Positions 26,867 through 35,227 of a DNA stretch of 64,000 nt are shown here, piece by piece (within the stretch, counting starts at the first letter, position 1; every line of letters begins with the position of its first letter). The DNA is taken from NCBI RefSeq assembly GCF_020026925.1, contig NZ_JAIQDW010000001.1:124001-188000 (forward strand). Direction: 5' to 3'. Both the position numbers and the translations under genes were made by a program. The notes under the pieces were generated by a model that did not search any database, was not told the DNA's origin, and saw only the letters and a list, made by a program, of their open reading frames with translations. Source of the stretch: Flavobacterium hibisci. GTDB lineage: Bacteria; Bacteroidota; Bacteroidia; Flavobacteriales; Flavobacteriaceae.

Positions 26867-28861
26867 ATGAGCAAAAAAACATACTCTATTTTTGGAGCAG
26901 GTGCAGCCGGACTCTATACGGCGTGGAGATTACTTGATGGTAAATCTAAACTCAGCAAAAACGAAAAAATGCTCATTAAGGGCGATGTATTAGAACTCTA
27001 CGACTGGGGAAAATACGATTTTTCTAAAAAAAATCCGGGAACGAGACAACCAGGCGCACGTGTCTGTACATGGCATTATAAAGATGATAAAGACAATTCG
27101 TACCTTGAATTAGGAGGCATGAGGTATTTATATTGGGATGGCACTCCCCAGGGGCCGGGACATCGTTTAGTAACTAAAACTATAGAAGAATTGGATTTAA
27201 AGAAAGATTCAGTCCCGTTTAATGAGTCAGCAGACCCATTGATGTCTTTGCGTTCTAAAAACATGTATATCTCAGATATCAATTCTAACCAGCCAGCTCC
27301 ATATTTCGCAAACAATTACGCTCAGGATGCTCCGCCAGATGATGGTTTTACAACGATACAATCTGTAGCGATCACTCAAACATCTGGCCCGACTACCCGA
27401 AGAGAGTGGTGCAAATTTTATGAAGAAGGAAGAATCAATATTGACATGCCTGATAGTTCTATCTACCAAAAAGGAGATTTACTAAAAGAAATTGGATATT
27501 GGAACCTGGGTTATAACATGCTTGACCAGGAAGGATTTAGCTATTTGTCTGATGGGAATGGCTATAGTTCAAACGTAGTAAACAGTAACAGCGCCCAGTC
27601 ATTTAATGTGAATGATGAATTTCTTCCGGGAACGGAATACAAAACTTTAATAAAAGGATATTCGAGCTTATTTGATTCCTTATTTGAAGAAGTTGAAAAA
27701 CTGGCAAAACAAAAAGGAATTACGCTAAATTATCATCCAAACATTAGATTGCGTTCTATTGTGCACACCAAATCAGGAGTAAATTTTACAACTGCAACAC
27801 GCAAAGATCCAGACACACTTGCAGAAAGAAAAAAATGTGATGCAGCATTTCTTGCGATGCCAAGAGCAGCAATTGACTTAGTGGCGCAGGCAAGTCGATA
27901 CAGTGATGATGAAGGAACAGATGTATTAAATCACGAAAAAGTACAGCTGTATTTAGAGTCTGTATTAATGGAACCGTCATACAAAATAGGTATGTTTTTC
28001 GATACACCCTGGTGGAGAACAACTGAGGCTGGAAGCCCGACTTATCCAGCTAAACTAACAAGTTATTTCTTAACACAGGAAGGAATTGAGAAATTAAAAA
28101 AAGAGAATTTCCCATCTAAATATCTTAAAGAAATAGAAAAGGCTAAAAATCCGGTTATTATAGCCAATACCTTTAATGACAAAGCCAGTTTTATAGCTGC
28201 TGTAGAAAACGCAATTCAGGAACGTTTAACTTTTAAAGAAGAAAAACAAATTGCGCAGATTGCTGAATTAGATACTATTGGCCCAAGTATTACCGATATG
28301 CCGATTCGACAAGTAGTTTATTTTGGGGATAATGCCAGAGACGGAAAAGGAAAAAAAGTATACGGTATTTTAGCCAGTTATGATGATATTCAATATTCAA
28401 CATTCTGGAAACCTTTAGAACTTGGACCAAATGCCACGCGTGAAATACCTGAATCCAGAGACTGCCAGCCGCTTGAAGGGCCAAGAGAAGCTACTCCTGT
28501 AATGGTGAAAATGCTTCGTTCACAACTAGCATCACTGCATTTTGGACCTCAGGCTGATTATTCATATGTACCTGAACCTTTAGAAACGAGATATATGGAC
28601 TGGTCTCTTCCTCCATTTAATGCAGGATATCATGCCTATAAATCGCATTATAATTTAGGTGATGTACAAAGAAAAATTAGAAAACCATCACAGCTTGTTC
28701 CAAACACAGACTGCGAAATTTTTATTGTAGGAGAAACCTATTCAAACGATCAGGCTTGGGTAGAAGGTGCATTTTGTACTGCCGAATCTGTGCTGAATGA
28801 TTTTTTTGGTATTGAACCTATTATTGACGAAAAATACTATCCATTTATCAGTCCTGAGTAA
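26867..28861 (+). CDS. FAD-dependent amine/L-amino acid oxidase
   Basis: A 664-aa flavoprotein. The dinucleotide motif is GAGAAG at residues 10-15 (YSIFGAGAAGLYTAWRL). The amine-oxidase 'R-x-GG-M-R' type motif appears as YLELGGMRYLYWD, and the C-terminal FAD-contacting segment as FIVGETYSNDQAWVEGAFCTAESVL. The arrangement fits L-amino acid oxidases, including those that feed bisindole pathways (VioA, RebO, StaO). The next gene is a VioB-type ferritin-like protein, strengthening that parallel. The product would be a 2-imino or 2-oxo acid plus H2O2. It lies 43 bp after the decarboxylase and 20 bp before the ferritin-like gene, clearly in one operon. Substrate specificity cannot be read from the sequence. 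Confidence 0.85.
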   Translation: MSKKTYSIFGAGAAGLYTAWRLLDGKSKLSKNEKMLIKGDVLELYDWGKYDFSKKNPGTRQPGARVCTWHYKDDKDNSYLELGGMRYLYWDGTPQGPGHRLVTKTIEELDLKKDSVPFNESADPLMSLRSKNMYISDINSNQPAPYFANNYAQDAPPDDGFTTIQSVAITQTSGPTTRREWCKFYEEGRINIDMPDSSIYQKGDLLKEIGYWNLGYNMLDQEGFSYLSDGNGYSSNVVNSNSAQSFNVNDEFLPGTEYKTLIKGYSSLFDSLFEEVEKLAKQKGITLNYHPNIRLRSIVHTKSGVNFTTATRKDPDTLAERKKCDAAFLAMPRAAIDLVAQASRYSDDEGTDVLNHEKVQLYLESVLMEPSYKIGMFFDTPWWRTTEAGSPTYPAKLTSYFLTQEGIEKLKKENFPSKYLKEIEKAKNPVIIANTFNDKASFIAAVENAIQERLTFKEEKQIAQIAELDTIGPSITDMPIRQVVYFGDNARDGKGKKVYGILASYDDIQYSTFWKPLELGPNATREIPESRDCQPLEGPREATPVMVKMLRSQLASLHFGPQADYSYVPEPLETRYMDWSLPPFNAGYHAYKSHYNLGDVQRKIRKPSQLVPNTDCEIFIVGETYSNDQAWVEGAFCTAESVLNDFFGIEPIIDEKYYPFISPE

Positions 28862-28881
28862 TCTATTTTAACCAAAAACAA

Positions 28882-30396
28882 ATGAAAACAAAAAAACTAT
28901 TTACATTTTCTACTTCGGTAACAAAGGAGAATATCAAAGACGTAATGCAACAGGCAATTGCGCTGGAGCTAGCGACTATTCCAACGTACTTATCGACCTA
29001 TTATTCCATAAACAGAGCCCAGGATCAGGATAAACTGTATGCTAAACTTCATGCACAGCTTTCACAATCGGGAGAACGCACAGCTGCCGAAATCGATGAA
29101 CTGGCACAAGAACTGAAGGTTGATATATTAGTTTATTCTAATAAATCGGCTGCCTTAATTATGAGCGTTGTTATCGAAGAGATGCTGCATCTGGCACTTT
29201 CATGCAATGTGAAACAAGCAGTTTGCCAGACAGCGCCTGATTTGATGGGAATTGGAAAAGTATTATCTTTTCCAACACAATTAGACGGACATATTCCTGA
29301 ATTTCAAATTAATGCAGCAAAATTGTCATTGAAGCAACTGACTACATTTTTACAAATTGAAAGCCCTGAACCGTTTAAAGATCCTTATGCAAATGACCAA
29401 TTATTGGATACGGTTGAATATCAAACGATAGGACGTTTATATCAAATGATTATCAAATGTATCAGAGAGGATTTTCCGGGACCTTATGATTATAGGCCTC
29501 AATTGCTTCCTCCGGATAACCCCAATCGCCCGAGACCTTATTATTCTCAAAATTCAATGAATACGGTACATTATGACAGAGAGCACAATCCTCAATTTGC
29601 CAATACAGATGATAATGAAGGACTTGTAGGCGTACACGACGCTCACTCTGCAATTGAAGCTATAGAGCGCATCATTGATCAGGGAGAAGGAAAAAGTAAA
29701 TACAAGCAGCACACCTTAATTTGGGGTGAAAATAAAATGCCGGTTCCAATGGATATTGTTGATGGCAAAGTAGTTTTTTGGGAAGGTGATTATGATGATT
29801 CTGGAAAAGAACCAGCTCATTTTGCCAAATTTCTTGAAGCCTATACGCTTGGCGGGCATTATCAGCAAAAGTTTCGCAACATTCAGGGGCTGGATGATTT
29901 CTTTAGCTATTTTGTATATGATACCGATGCCAATCCCAAAACATCAGATTACACAGCTTCGGGAAATCAGGCATTGTCATTATGTTCACAATTAGGTAAT
30001 GCCGTTTTTGCTTATATCCTTTTAATGATAGAAGCGTGTTATTATAAAGACGAAAGTACACAATATGATTTATTCATTTTTGGTATTCATAAATCAATGA
30101 TCTGGCTTTTGAGCGGTGTGGGTAATCAAATCAATCAATATACCTATACGAAAGGCAATCAGGCTTATAAAGGCGCTTTAACATTCGAACCTTTTTCATT
30201 TGAACAAAGTTTCTTAAGACCAAAAGCACAAATCATGAATCTGGTTGATCAATTGGCTAAAGCTGATCCTGTTAATTGGGGCTGGGCTATTAAAAGCGAA
30301 AATTATTTTCCGTCTTTACCAGACGTTGGACTGGATTACAGCATAGAAGCCGATATTCCTAAAGTACCAGGTACACCTTATAGACACAATCATTAA
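28882..30396 (+). CDS. VioB-type ferritin-like domain protein
   Basis: A 504-aa cytoplasmic protein. The N-terminal ~230 residues match the ferritin-like domain found in VioB/RebD-type iminophenylpyruvate dimer synthases: AIALELATIPTYLSTYYSI carries the first carboxylate (E29), and VVIEEMLHLALSCNV gives an ExxH metal pair (E100/H103). A further helix with FAYILLMIEACYY (about residue 375) may complete the bundle. True VioB/RebD proteins are about 1000 aa, so this is a half-length relative. Preceded by an amino acid oxidase and followed 17 bp later by the Cys-rich protein. It may be a di-metal oxidase acting on imines or on the Cys-rich partner; the reaction is unknown. Confidence 0.72.
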   Translation: MKTKKLFTFSTSVTKENIKDVMQQAIALELATIPTYLSTYYSINRAQDQDKLYAKLHAQLSQSGERTAAEIDELAQELKVDILVYSNKSAALIMSVVIEEMLHLALSCNVKQAVCQTAPDLMGIGKVLSFPTQLDGHIPEFQINAAKLSLKQLTTFLQIESPEPFKDPYANDQLLDTVEYQTIGRLYQMIIKCIREDFPGPYDYRPQLLPPDNPNRPRPYYSQNSMNTVHYDREHNPQFANTDDNEGLVGVHDAHSAIEAIERIIDQGEGKSKYKQHTLIWGENKMPVPMDIVDGKVVFWEGDYDDSGKEPAHFAKFLEAYTLGGHYQQKFRNIQGLDDFFSYFVYDTDANPKTSDYTASGNQALSLCSQLGNAVFAYILLMIEACYYKDESTQYDLFIFGIHKSMIWLLSGVGNQINQYTYTKGNQAYKGALTFEPFSFEQSFLRPKAQIMNLVDQLAKADPVNWGWAIKSENYFPSLPDVGLDYSIEADIPKVPGTPYRHNH

Positions 30397-30413
30397 TTTA
30401 AAAAATATACAAC

Positions 30414-31001
30414 ATGTCAGAATTAATAACTAAAGAACTTCATGTATGCATGGGGCTTAATTCATGCAAAAATGCGGGATATTCAGGAAATAATGATTGT
30501 GCAGGCCAAGGCGACTGCTCAACAGCAGTTGGGCATCCATGCCACACCTTAAACGCCTGTAAAGGACAAGGAGGCTGCGGAATTTTTGGAACCACTGAAG
30601 AACTTTGTCATCCGGGAGAAAATGATTGCCGTTATCAGGGTAGCTGCGGTGTTCCCATTTTATCTTCTCGTTTTATGGCGCAAGGACCTAATAAAGGGCT
30701 TAGTGTTTGGCAATTGGCAAGAATACGCTTTGAAGAAAAAAGAAAAGAAAATGGAGAATCCTTTGGCGAAGCTCCACAAAAATACGGACCAAGCGATGAA
30801 TATGTAAACTCAATTCGCGGAACTTCAGGTGTAGATTATTCTTCTTGCGGACAAAGCGGTTCGAGATCTTGTTCCTACATTAACAATCCTGCTGAAAGAA
30901 AAATTGCGGCAGCGCAAAGAGTATTGAAAATGGAAGAAGAAAGTGCTAAAAAACTACCGGAAAGTCTTTCAAATTGTCAATCAAAAAATAATGGACACTA
31001 G
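30414..31001 (+). CDS. Cys-rich repeat protein, putative MNIO substrate
   Basis: A 195-aa protein with 13 Cys, ten of them in residues 12-78. Three units share N-x-C-x-x-Q-G-x-[10 protein letters not shown] (C29/C35), NACKGQGGC (C49/C55) and NDCRYQGSC (C72/C78). A fourth related NSCKNAG unit starts at C18. A further Cys precedes three of these units (C12, C43, C65). Residues 80-195 are soluble and Lys/Glu rich with three more Cys (145, 153, 188). There is no signal peptide. Its stop overlaps the start of the MNIO gene (ATG at 30991), implying translational coupling. MNIO enzymes modify Cys in peptides or proteins encoded beside them, so this is the likely substrate. Metal binding is an alternative or additional role. 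Confidence 0.7.
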   Translation: MSELITKELHVCMGLNSCKNAGYSGNNDCAGQGDCSTAVGHPCHTLNACKGQGGCGIFGTTEELCHPGENDCRYQGSCGVPILSSRFMAQGPNKGLSVWQLARIRFEEKRKENGESFGEAPQKYGPSDEYVNSIRGTSGVDYSSCGQSGSRSCSYINNPAERKIAAAQRVLKMEEESAKKLPESLSNCQSKNNGH

Positions 31002-31904
31002 ACTTGGATTACCCAATTTAGGATTGGGCTTAGGACTCAGAAGCCAGCATTTTGAACATATTCTTGAAAAGAATCCAGCCGTAGATTGGTTCGAGGTAAT
31101 TTCTGAGAATTTTATGGATTCGCATGGACGTCCAAGATATATTTTACAACAAATAGCAGAAAAATATCCCGTGGTCATGCACGGGGTATCGCTTTCCATA
31201 GGAAGTACTGATCCTTTAAATTTTGATTATTTAAAGAGTTTAAAACAACTGGCAAGTGAAGTCAAGCCAGCCTGGATTGGCGATCATTTATGCTGGACGG
31301 GAGTTTAACAACTAATTCGCACGATTTGCTTCCGCTTCCGCTAAACGAAGATTCATTAAAACATGTCTGCAACCGAATCAGACAGGTTCAGGATTATTTA
31401 GAAAGACCGCTGATTGTAGAAAATCCAAGTACTTACGCAACTTTCAATAATTCGACACTTCCCGAATGGGAGTTTATGCGAATTATGACCGAAGAAACAG
31501 GCTGTGGATTGCTCCTGGATGTAAACAATGTATATGTTTCTTCTTTTAATAATGATTTTGACCCTGTAGAATACATCAACGGAATTCCGCATGATAAAAT
31601 AGTTCAAATGCATTTGGCCGGCCATCAAAATTGTGACAATTACATTATTGATACACACGATAGGGAAGTAAACAGTCAGGTCTGGAAGTTGTTTCAGCAA
31701 GCTTATCAATTGGCAGATCAGGCATCAATTTTACTAGAATGGGATGGAAACATTCCGGCTTTTGATGTGTACCATTCTGAATTACTGAAATCAAAACAAT
31801 ATATGGATGCAGCATTTGTTGGAGTCGAAAAAGAAGTTTTTTCCATTGATAAGGAACAAGTTTCAAACCCATTGAATTTATTCGCTGTAGACAAATTTTT
31901 ATAA
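30991..31904 (+). pseudogene. MNIO (DUF692) multinuclear non-heme iron oxidase, frameshifted
   Basis: Two overlapping frames together encode one complete DUF692 protein of about 304 aa. The first (30991-31308) runs [16 protein letters not shown] ... [12 protein letters not shown] ... [11 protein letters not shown] then TAA. The second resumes at about 31296 with TNSHDLLPLP, then IVENPSTYA, LLLDVNNVYVSS, QMHLAGH, DTHDREV and LLEWDGN. The family reads DHLCW-G-x-x-x-NSHDLLPLP without break, so one base seems to be missing near 31306-31311. All metal-ligand His, Asp, Asn and Glu motifs survive on both sides, which points to a sequencing error, a phase-variable site or a very young mutation. MNIO enzymes use two or three irons and O2 to modify Cys in a partner peptide, here probably the Cys-rich protein just upstream. 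Confidence 0.85.
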
Positions 31905-31913
31905 ACTCCAAAG

Positions 31914-32771
31914 ATGCAGAAAACGGTAAAAATACCACTAAAAGACTTTCAGCAATGGATGCAGCAGCTTTTGCTCGATCCTTATCAGCAAACAGGAGTG
32001 AACCACAATGATTTGCTTTTGAATGCAGAAAATGCAGCTTCAATAGAAGACGTAATTTGCCATTCAGAAAAACTTACGGCTCAGGAACATTTAGCCATTT
32101 ACCAGCGAAGTTACATTGCACGATTGCGAAATTGTATGTCACAGCAGTTTAGTGCATTGGAATATGCTTTAGGAGAAGCGATTTTTTGCGCTTTCGCCGA
32201 TGATTATCTGGCTTCAAATCCTTCAACTAATTATAATTTGTCTTTTTTAGGAGCCCAATTTGCAGATTATCTGGAAAATAACAGACCCGATGCTAATGAA
32301 GATATCAAAGAAGATTGGATTGATTTTATGATTGAACTCGCCAAATTTGAATACGCCATTGGTGTTCTTTTTGATGAAAAAGCAAAAGAAAATTACCAAT
32401 TAGCAACAATCGATACTCCAGAAGATGAATTAAAATTGGTGCCTGTATGTGCCTTATTTAAGTTTCAGTTTCCTGTTCGAAAGTACTATTCTGATTTCAA
32501 AAATGATAAAAATCCCAACCTGCCCCTTCAAAATGAAAGTTATTGTGTGGTTTTACGACACAAATTTAAACTGTCCATTTACGATTTGCATAAAGAGCAG
32601 TATGAATTTCTGAGTTTTTTAGAAGAGAATAAGAATATGACTGAGACAAAAGAATGGTTTAATATTCATTATAAAGAGAATACAGTCCAATTCGAACAGG
32701 TATGGGGCAGTTGGAAAGAACGCTGGCTGGATGCTCATTTTTTTAGAGTGTCACGAGATTTTGTCAGCTAA
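31914..32771 (+). CDS. DUF2063 (BufC/HvfC-like) partner of the MNIO enzyme
   Basis: A 285-aa cytoplasmic protein. The N-terminal part shows the DUF2063 pattern: LKDFQQWMQQLLLDP, then LAIYQRSYIARLRNCMSQQFSALEYALGEAIFCAFADDYLASNPSTNYNLS-like sequence with the Y-R...L-G-x-x-F...Y-x-x-x-x-PS signature. DUF2063 proteins accompany DUF692 enzymes and are thought to help bind or deliver the substrate; an older 'DNA-binding' label is not well founded. It starts 9 bp after the MNIO stop and is the last gene of the cluster. The C-terminal half (from about residue 150) has no motif I know. Confidence 0.8.
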   Translation: MQKTVKIPLKDFQQWMQQLLLDPYQQTGVNHNDLLLNAENAASIEDVICHSEKLTAQEHLAIYQRSYIARLRNCMSQQFSALEYALGEAIFCAFADDYLASNPSTNYNLSFLGAQFADYLENNRPDANEDIKEDWIDFMIELAKFEYAIGVLFDEKAKENYQLATIDTPEDELKLVPVCALFKFQFPVRKYYSDFKNDKNPNLPLQNESYCVVLRHKFKLSIYDLHKEQYEFLSFLEENKNMTETKEWFNIHYKENTVQFEQVWGSWKERWLDAHFFRVSRDFVS

Positions 32772-33263
32772 ATCCTAAAATGGACAGAGAATAAAAAAAT
32801 AGTATTATTTGAAGAATCGAGATTAACCCATTTCTAAAAAAAAGCCGACAATAAATTAGAAATTAGTGTAGCAAATTCAGTAATAAACACAATAAATTAT
32901 GTTGAGCTCCCAGAAAAAGAAGGGAAAACCTATTCCTATCCAAAATTGTTACTTTCTCAGATAAACTTGAGCCTTCTCGTTTAAAAAGGTTAAGCTTTTA
33001 ATAAAAGAGTTTTAGTAATTTTATCTCAAGAAATCTAATTTATCCAAACAAACTCTTAATTTTCATTACGTTCGTTCTTGGAATTCAAACAATCGACAAT
33101 TGGAAATATTAAGAGTAATTTTACTCAGTATATTTTCCATTTATTAAATCATTTATTATACGGGATTAATTGTAAAATGAATTTAATTCCTACTTTTTTG
33201 TTGTTATTGAAGGGTTTTAGTTCTAAATAGTTGGCAAAATGTTAGTTTTGTTGATATATCTTA
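32772..33263. other. Intergenic region with a possible gene fragment
   Basis: This is the gap between the seven-gene cluster and the sigma factor. At about 32837-32985 a rightward frame without a start (KKKADNKLEISVANSVIN, then YVELPEKEGKTYSYPKLL) looks protein-like and may be a remnant, but I cannot name its family. No terminator hairpin with a T tract was recognised after the DUF2063 gene. Confidence 0.3.
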
Positions 33264-33271
33264 TATATTTG
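33264..33271 (+). promoter_or_regulatory. Bacteroidota -7 box (TATATTTG) of the sigma factor gene
   Basis: An exact TAnnTTTG match. Transcription from here would begin near 33278, so translation must start downstream. TTTTG at 33246-33250 is too close to be a standard -33 element. Confidence 0.45.
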
Positions 33272-33318
33272 TTGACTTAAACTCAAAGGGAATTAAATCA
33301 TTAAAAGTAAATATCAAG

Positions 33319-33834
33319 ATTGACGAAACTTACTACAAAGAGTTGTTTTATTCTTTGTATCCACGGCTTGTAAGTTATAGTTTTGGTTTAGTAAAAGATA
33401 TTTTTATTGCTGAAGAAGTTGTCGAAAATGTGATGTTGCAGCTTTGGGAAAATCGTTTTAAGTTTGAAAAAGTCAACGATGTCAAATCGTATCTGTACAC
33501 TATAGTCAAAAACGGTTCTGTTGCCGCTCTTAAAAAACAGCAAAAAAGCATCCAGCTCGATGAAACATTTTCAGATGAACCATCAGAATTTGATTTTAAT
33601 ATCCTGCAGGAAGAAGTATATTCGGTTTTAATAGAAGCTTTGAATTCATTGCCTGAAAAATGCAAAGAAGTTTTTGAGCTATCCTGTTTAGAAGGAATGA
33701 AATACAAAGATATTGCCGAACAGCTTAATATTTCTGTCAATACAGTAAAGTCTCAGCGCACTCGTGCTATAGAATTATTGAAGGAAAAACTTAAAAATCA
33801 CTCCGAACTTTTATTTATTTTGCTTTTTCTTTAA
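33319..33834 (+). CDS. ECF RNA polymerase sigma factor (FecI-like)
   Basis: An extracytoplasmic-function sigma-70 factor of about 171 aa. Region 2 is seen in YPRLVSYSFGLVKDIFIAEE and VENVMLQLWENR. Region 4 is seen in LPEKCKEVFELSCLEGMKYKDIAEQLNISVNTVKSQ. The frame has no ATG. The first standard start is TTG at 33343, but the preceding codons (DETYYKEL) fit the family, so a rare ATT at 33319 may be used; the -7 box at 33264 limits how far upstream it can be. The FecR gene follows after 99 bp and a SusC with an N-terminal STN domain after that. This is the classic trans-envelope pathway in which the loaded outer-membrane transporter signals through FecR to release the sigma factor. Confidence 0.9.
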   Translation: MDETYYKELFYSLYPRLVSYSFGLVKDIFIAEEVVENVMLQLWENRFKFEKVNDVKSYLYTIVKNGSVAALKKQQKSIQLDETFSDEPSEFDFNILQEEVYSVLIEALNSLPEKCKEVFELSCLEGMKYKDIAEQLNISVNTVKSQRTRAIELLKEKLKNHSELLFILLFL

Positions 33835-33933
33835 AAAAAATCAAAAATCTTTCCACCCATTTTTGGTGTTTCGTACTCTTAGTTATATAACATTTACTTA
33901 AACTGTTAATAACCGATACTTAATATCAAAAAT

Positions 33934-35127
33934 ATGTCCCAAGGAAAGAAAGAAATCATAATCGCTGCTCTTATAAGAAAAGAACTGCTTACAGGGGAAT
34001 TATCCATTGAAGAAAATGCTCTTTTGCAGGAATGGCTTTCTGTTCCCGAAAATCAGGAGTATTATCAGAAAGTTATTGATTTAGAAACTTTCAAGTTAAA
34101 AGAAACGTTTTATAAAAGTGTCGATACAGAATTGGCTTTTGAAAGAATTAAAGAAAAAATCGGTTCTGAAACTCCAGTAATTTCTCTTTTTAATTATAAA
34201 AAAGTACTCAAATACGCAGCTGTAATTTTATTTTTTGCAGGAATCACTTCTGTTTTCTTTTATATTAATAATGATTCTAGTTCGAAGAGCCAAGAAGTTG
34301 TAGTAAAAAGTATTGAGCCAAAGTACAACAGTCCTACTTTAGTATTGGCAGATGGAACGGTGGTTTCTTTAGAACCAAAAAAGGAAAAAATTGTTTCTAA
34401 AAACGGCGTAATCTCCAATGTAAACCAGGTTTTGGTTTATGATGCCAAAGCACTTAACGGAAAAGTTTCGACAGGAGAAAATATGCTTATTGTTCCGGTT
34501 GGCGGTATTTATGCGGTTAGCCTTTCTGATGGCACTAAGGTTTGGTTAAACTCAAAATCTACTTTAAAATATCCTGTCGAGTTTAGCGGAAATACGCGTA
34601 AAGTAACTTTAGAAGGAGAAGCTTATTTTGAAGTTAGTAAAAATGATCACAGTCCATTTACAGTGAAAACAAAATCTGGCGATGTTACCGTTTTAGGAAC
34701 TCATTTTAATGTGAGTGCTTATGAAGAAGACAGAAAATTTGAGACCACACTTGCTGAAGGAAAAGTAAAAGTTTCCGGAACAAATAAAGAAAACCAATCG
34801 GTTACTTTGATACCTGGACAACAAGCTCGTCTTCGCAATAATACTTTAAATGTTGCAGCAGTTGATCCATCAGTTTATACGGCCTGGAAAGATGGCAAAT
34901 TTTATTTCGAAAATGAAAACATGAAAAATATTTTAACTAAAATGGCAAGATGGTACAACTTTAATGTTAAGTTCGAACAAAAGGCTTTAGAGCAGATTAA
35001 GTTCACAGGAATCGTTCTAAAAGAGGAACCAATTGACCATTTTCTTGATATTATCAGTAAAACATCCAATGTTAAATATAAAATAACCAAAGCAAACCAA
35101 ACGTATGAAGTAACCGTAAGTAAGTAA
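33934..35127 (+). CDS. FecR-family anti-sigma factor
   Basis: A 397-aa inner-membrane protein. Residues 1-85 are cytoplasmic and would hold the sigma factor. One transmembrane helix lies at about 88-108 (VLKYAAVILFFAGITSVFFYI). The periplasmic FecR domain (about 185-285) has VPVGGIYAVSLSDGTKVWLNS and the signature GEAYFEVSKN---PFTVKT, ending VLGTHFNVSAY. The C-terminal part (GKFYFENENMKNILTKMARWYNFNVKF) is the DUF4974 domain that contacts the STN domain of the transporter. It lies between the sigma factor and the SusC gene in the usual order. Confidence 0.95.
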   Translation: MSQGKKEIIIAALIRKELLTGELSIEENALLQEWLSVPENQEYYQKVIDLETFKLKETFYKSVDTELAFERIKEKIGSETPVISLFNYKKVLKYAAVILFFAGITSVFFYINNDSSSKSQEVVVKSIEPKYNSPTLVLADGTVVSLEPKKEKIVSKNGVISNVNQVLVYDAKALNGKVSTGENMLIVPVGGIYAVSLSDGTKVWLNSKSTLKYPVEFSGNTRKVTLEGEAYFEVSKNDHSPFTVKTKSGDVTVLGTHFNVSAYEEDRKFETTLAEGKVKVSGTNKENQSVTLIPGQQARLRNNTLNVAAVDPSVYTAWKDGKFYFENENMKNILTKMARWYNFNVKFEQKALEQIKFTGIVLKEEPIDHFLDIISKTSNVKYKITKANQTYEVTVSK

Positions 35128-35227
35128 AAAAAGAAAACCGGAAAATATTGCAGTATTTCCCGGCAAGTATTTGTTCAGTCGAAAAAAAGAGTTCGAAATC
35201 AATTAACCAACCAAAACATTTAAAAGT

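Noticed and set aside
32000..32500. DUF2063 protein as a DNA-binding regulator
   Set aside because: Older labels say DNA-binding, but its constant pairing with DUF692 enzymes and lack of a recognisable helix-turn-helix favour a substrate-handling role.
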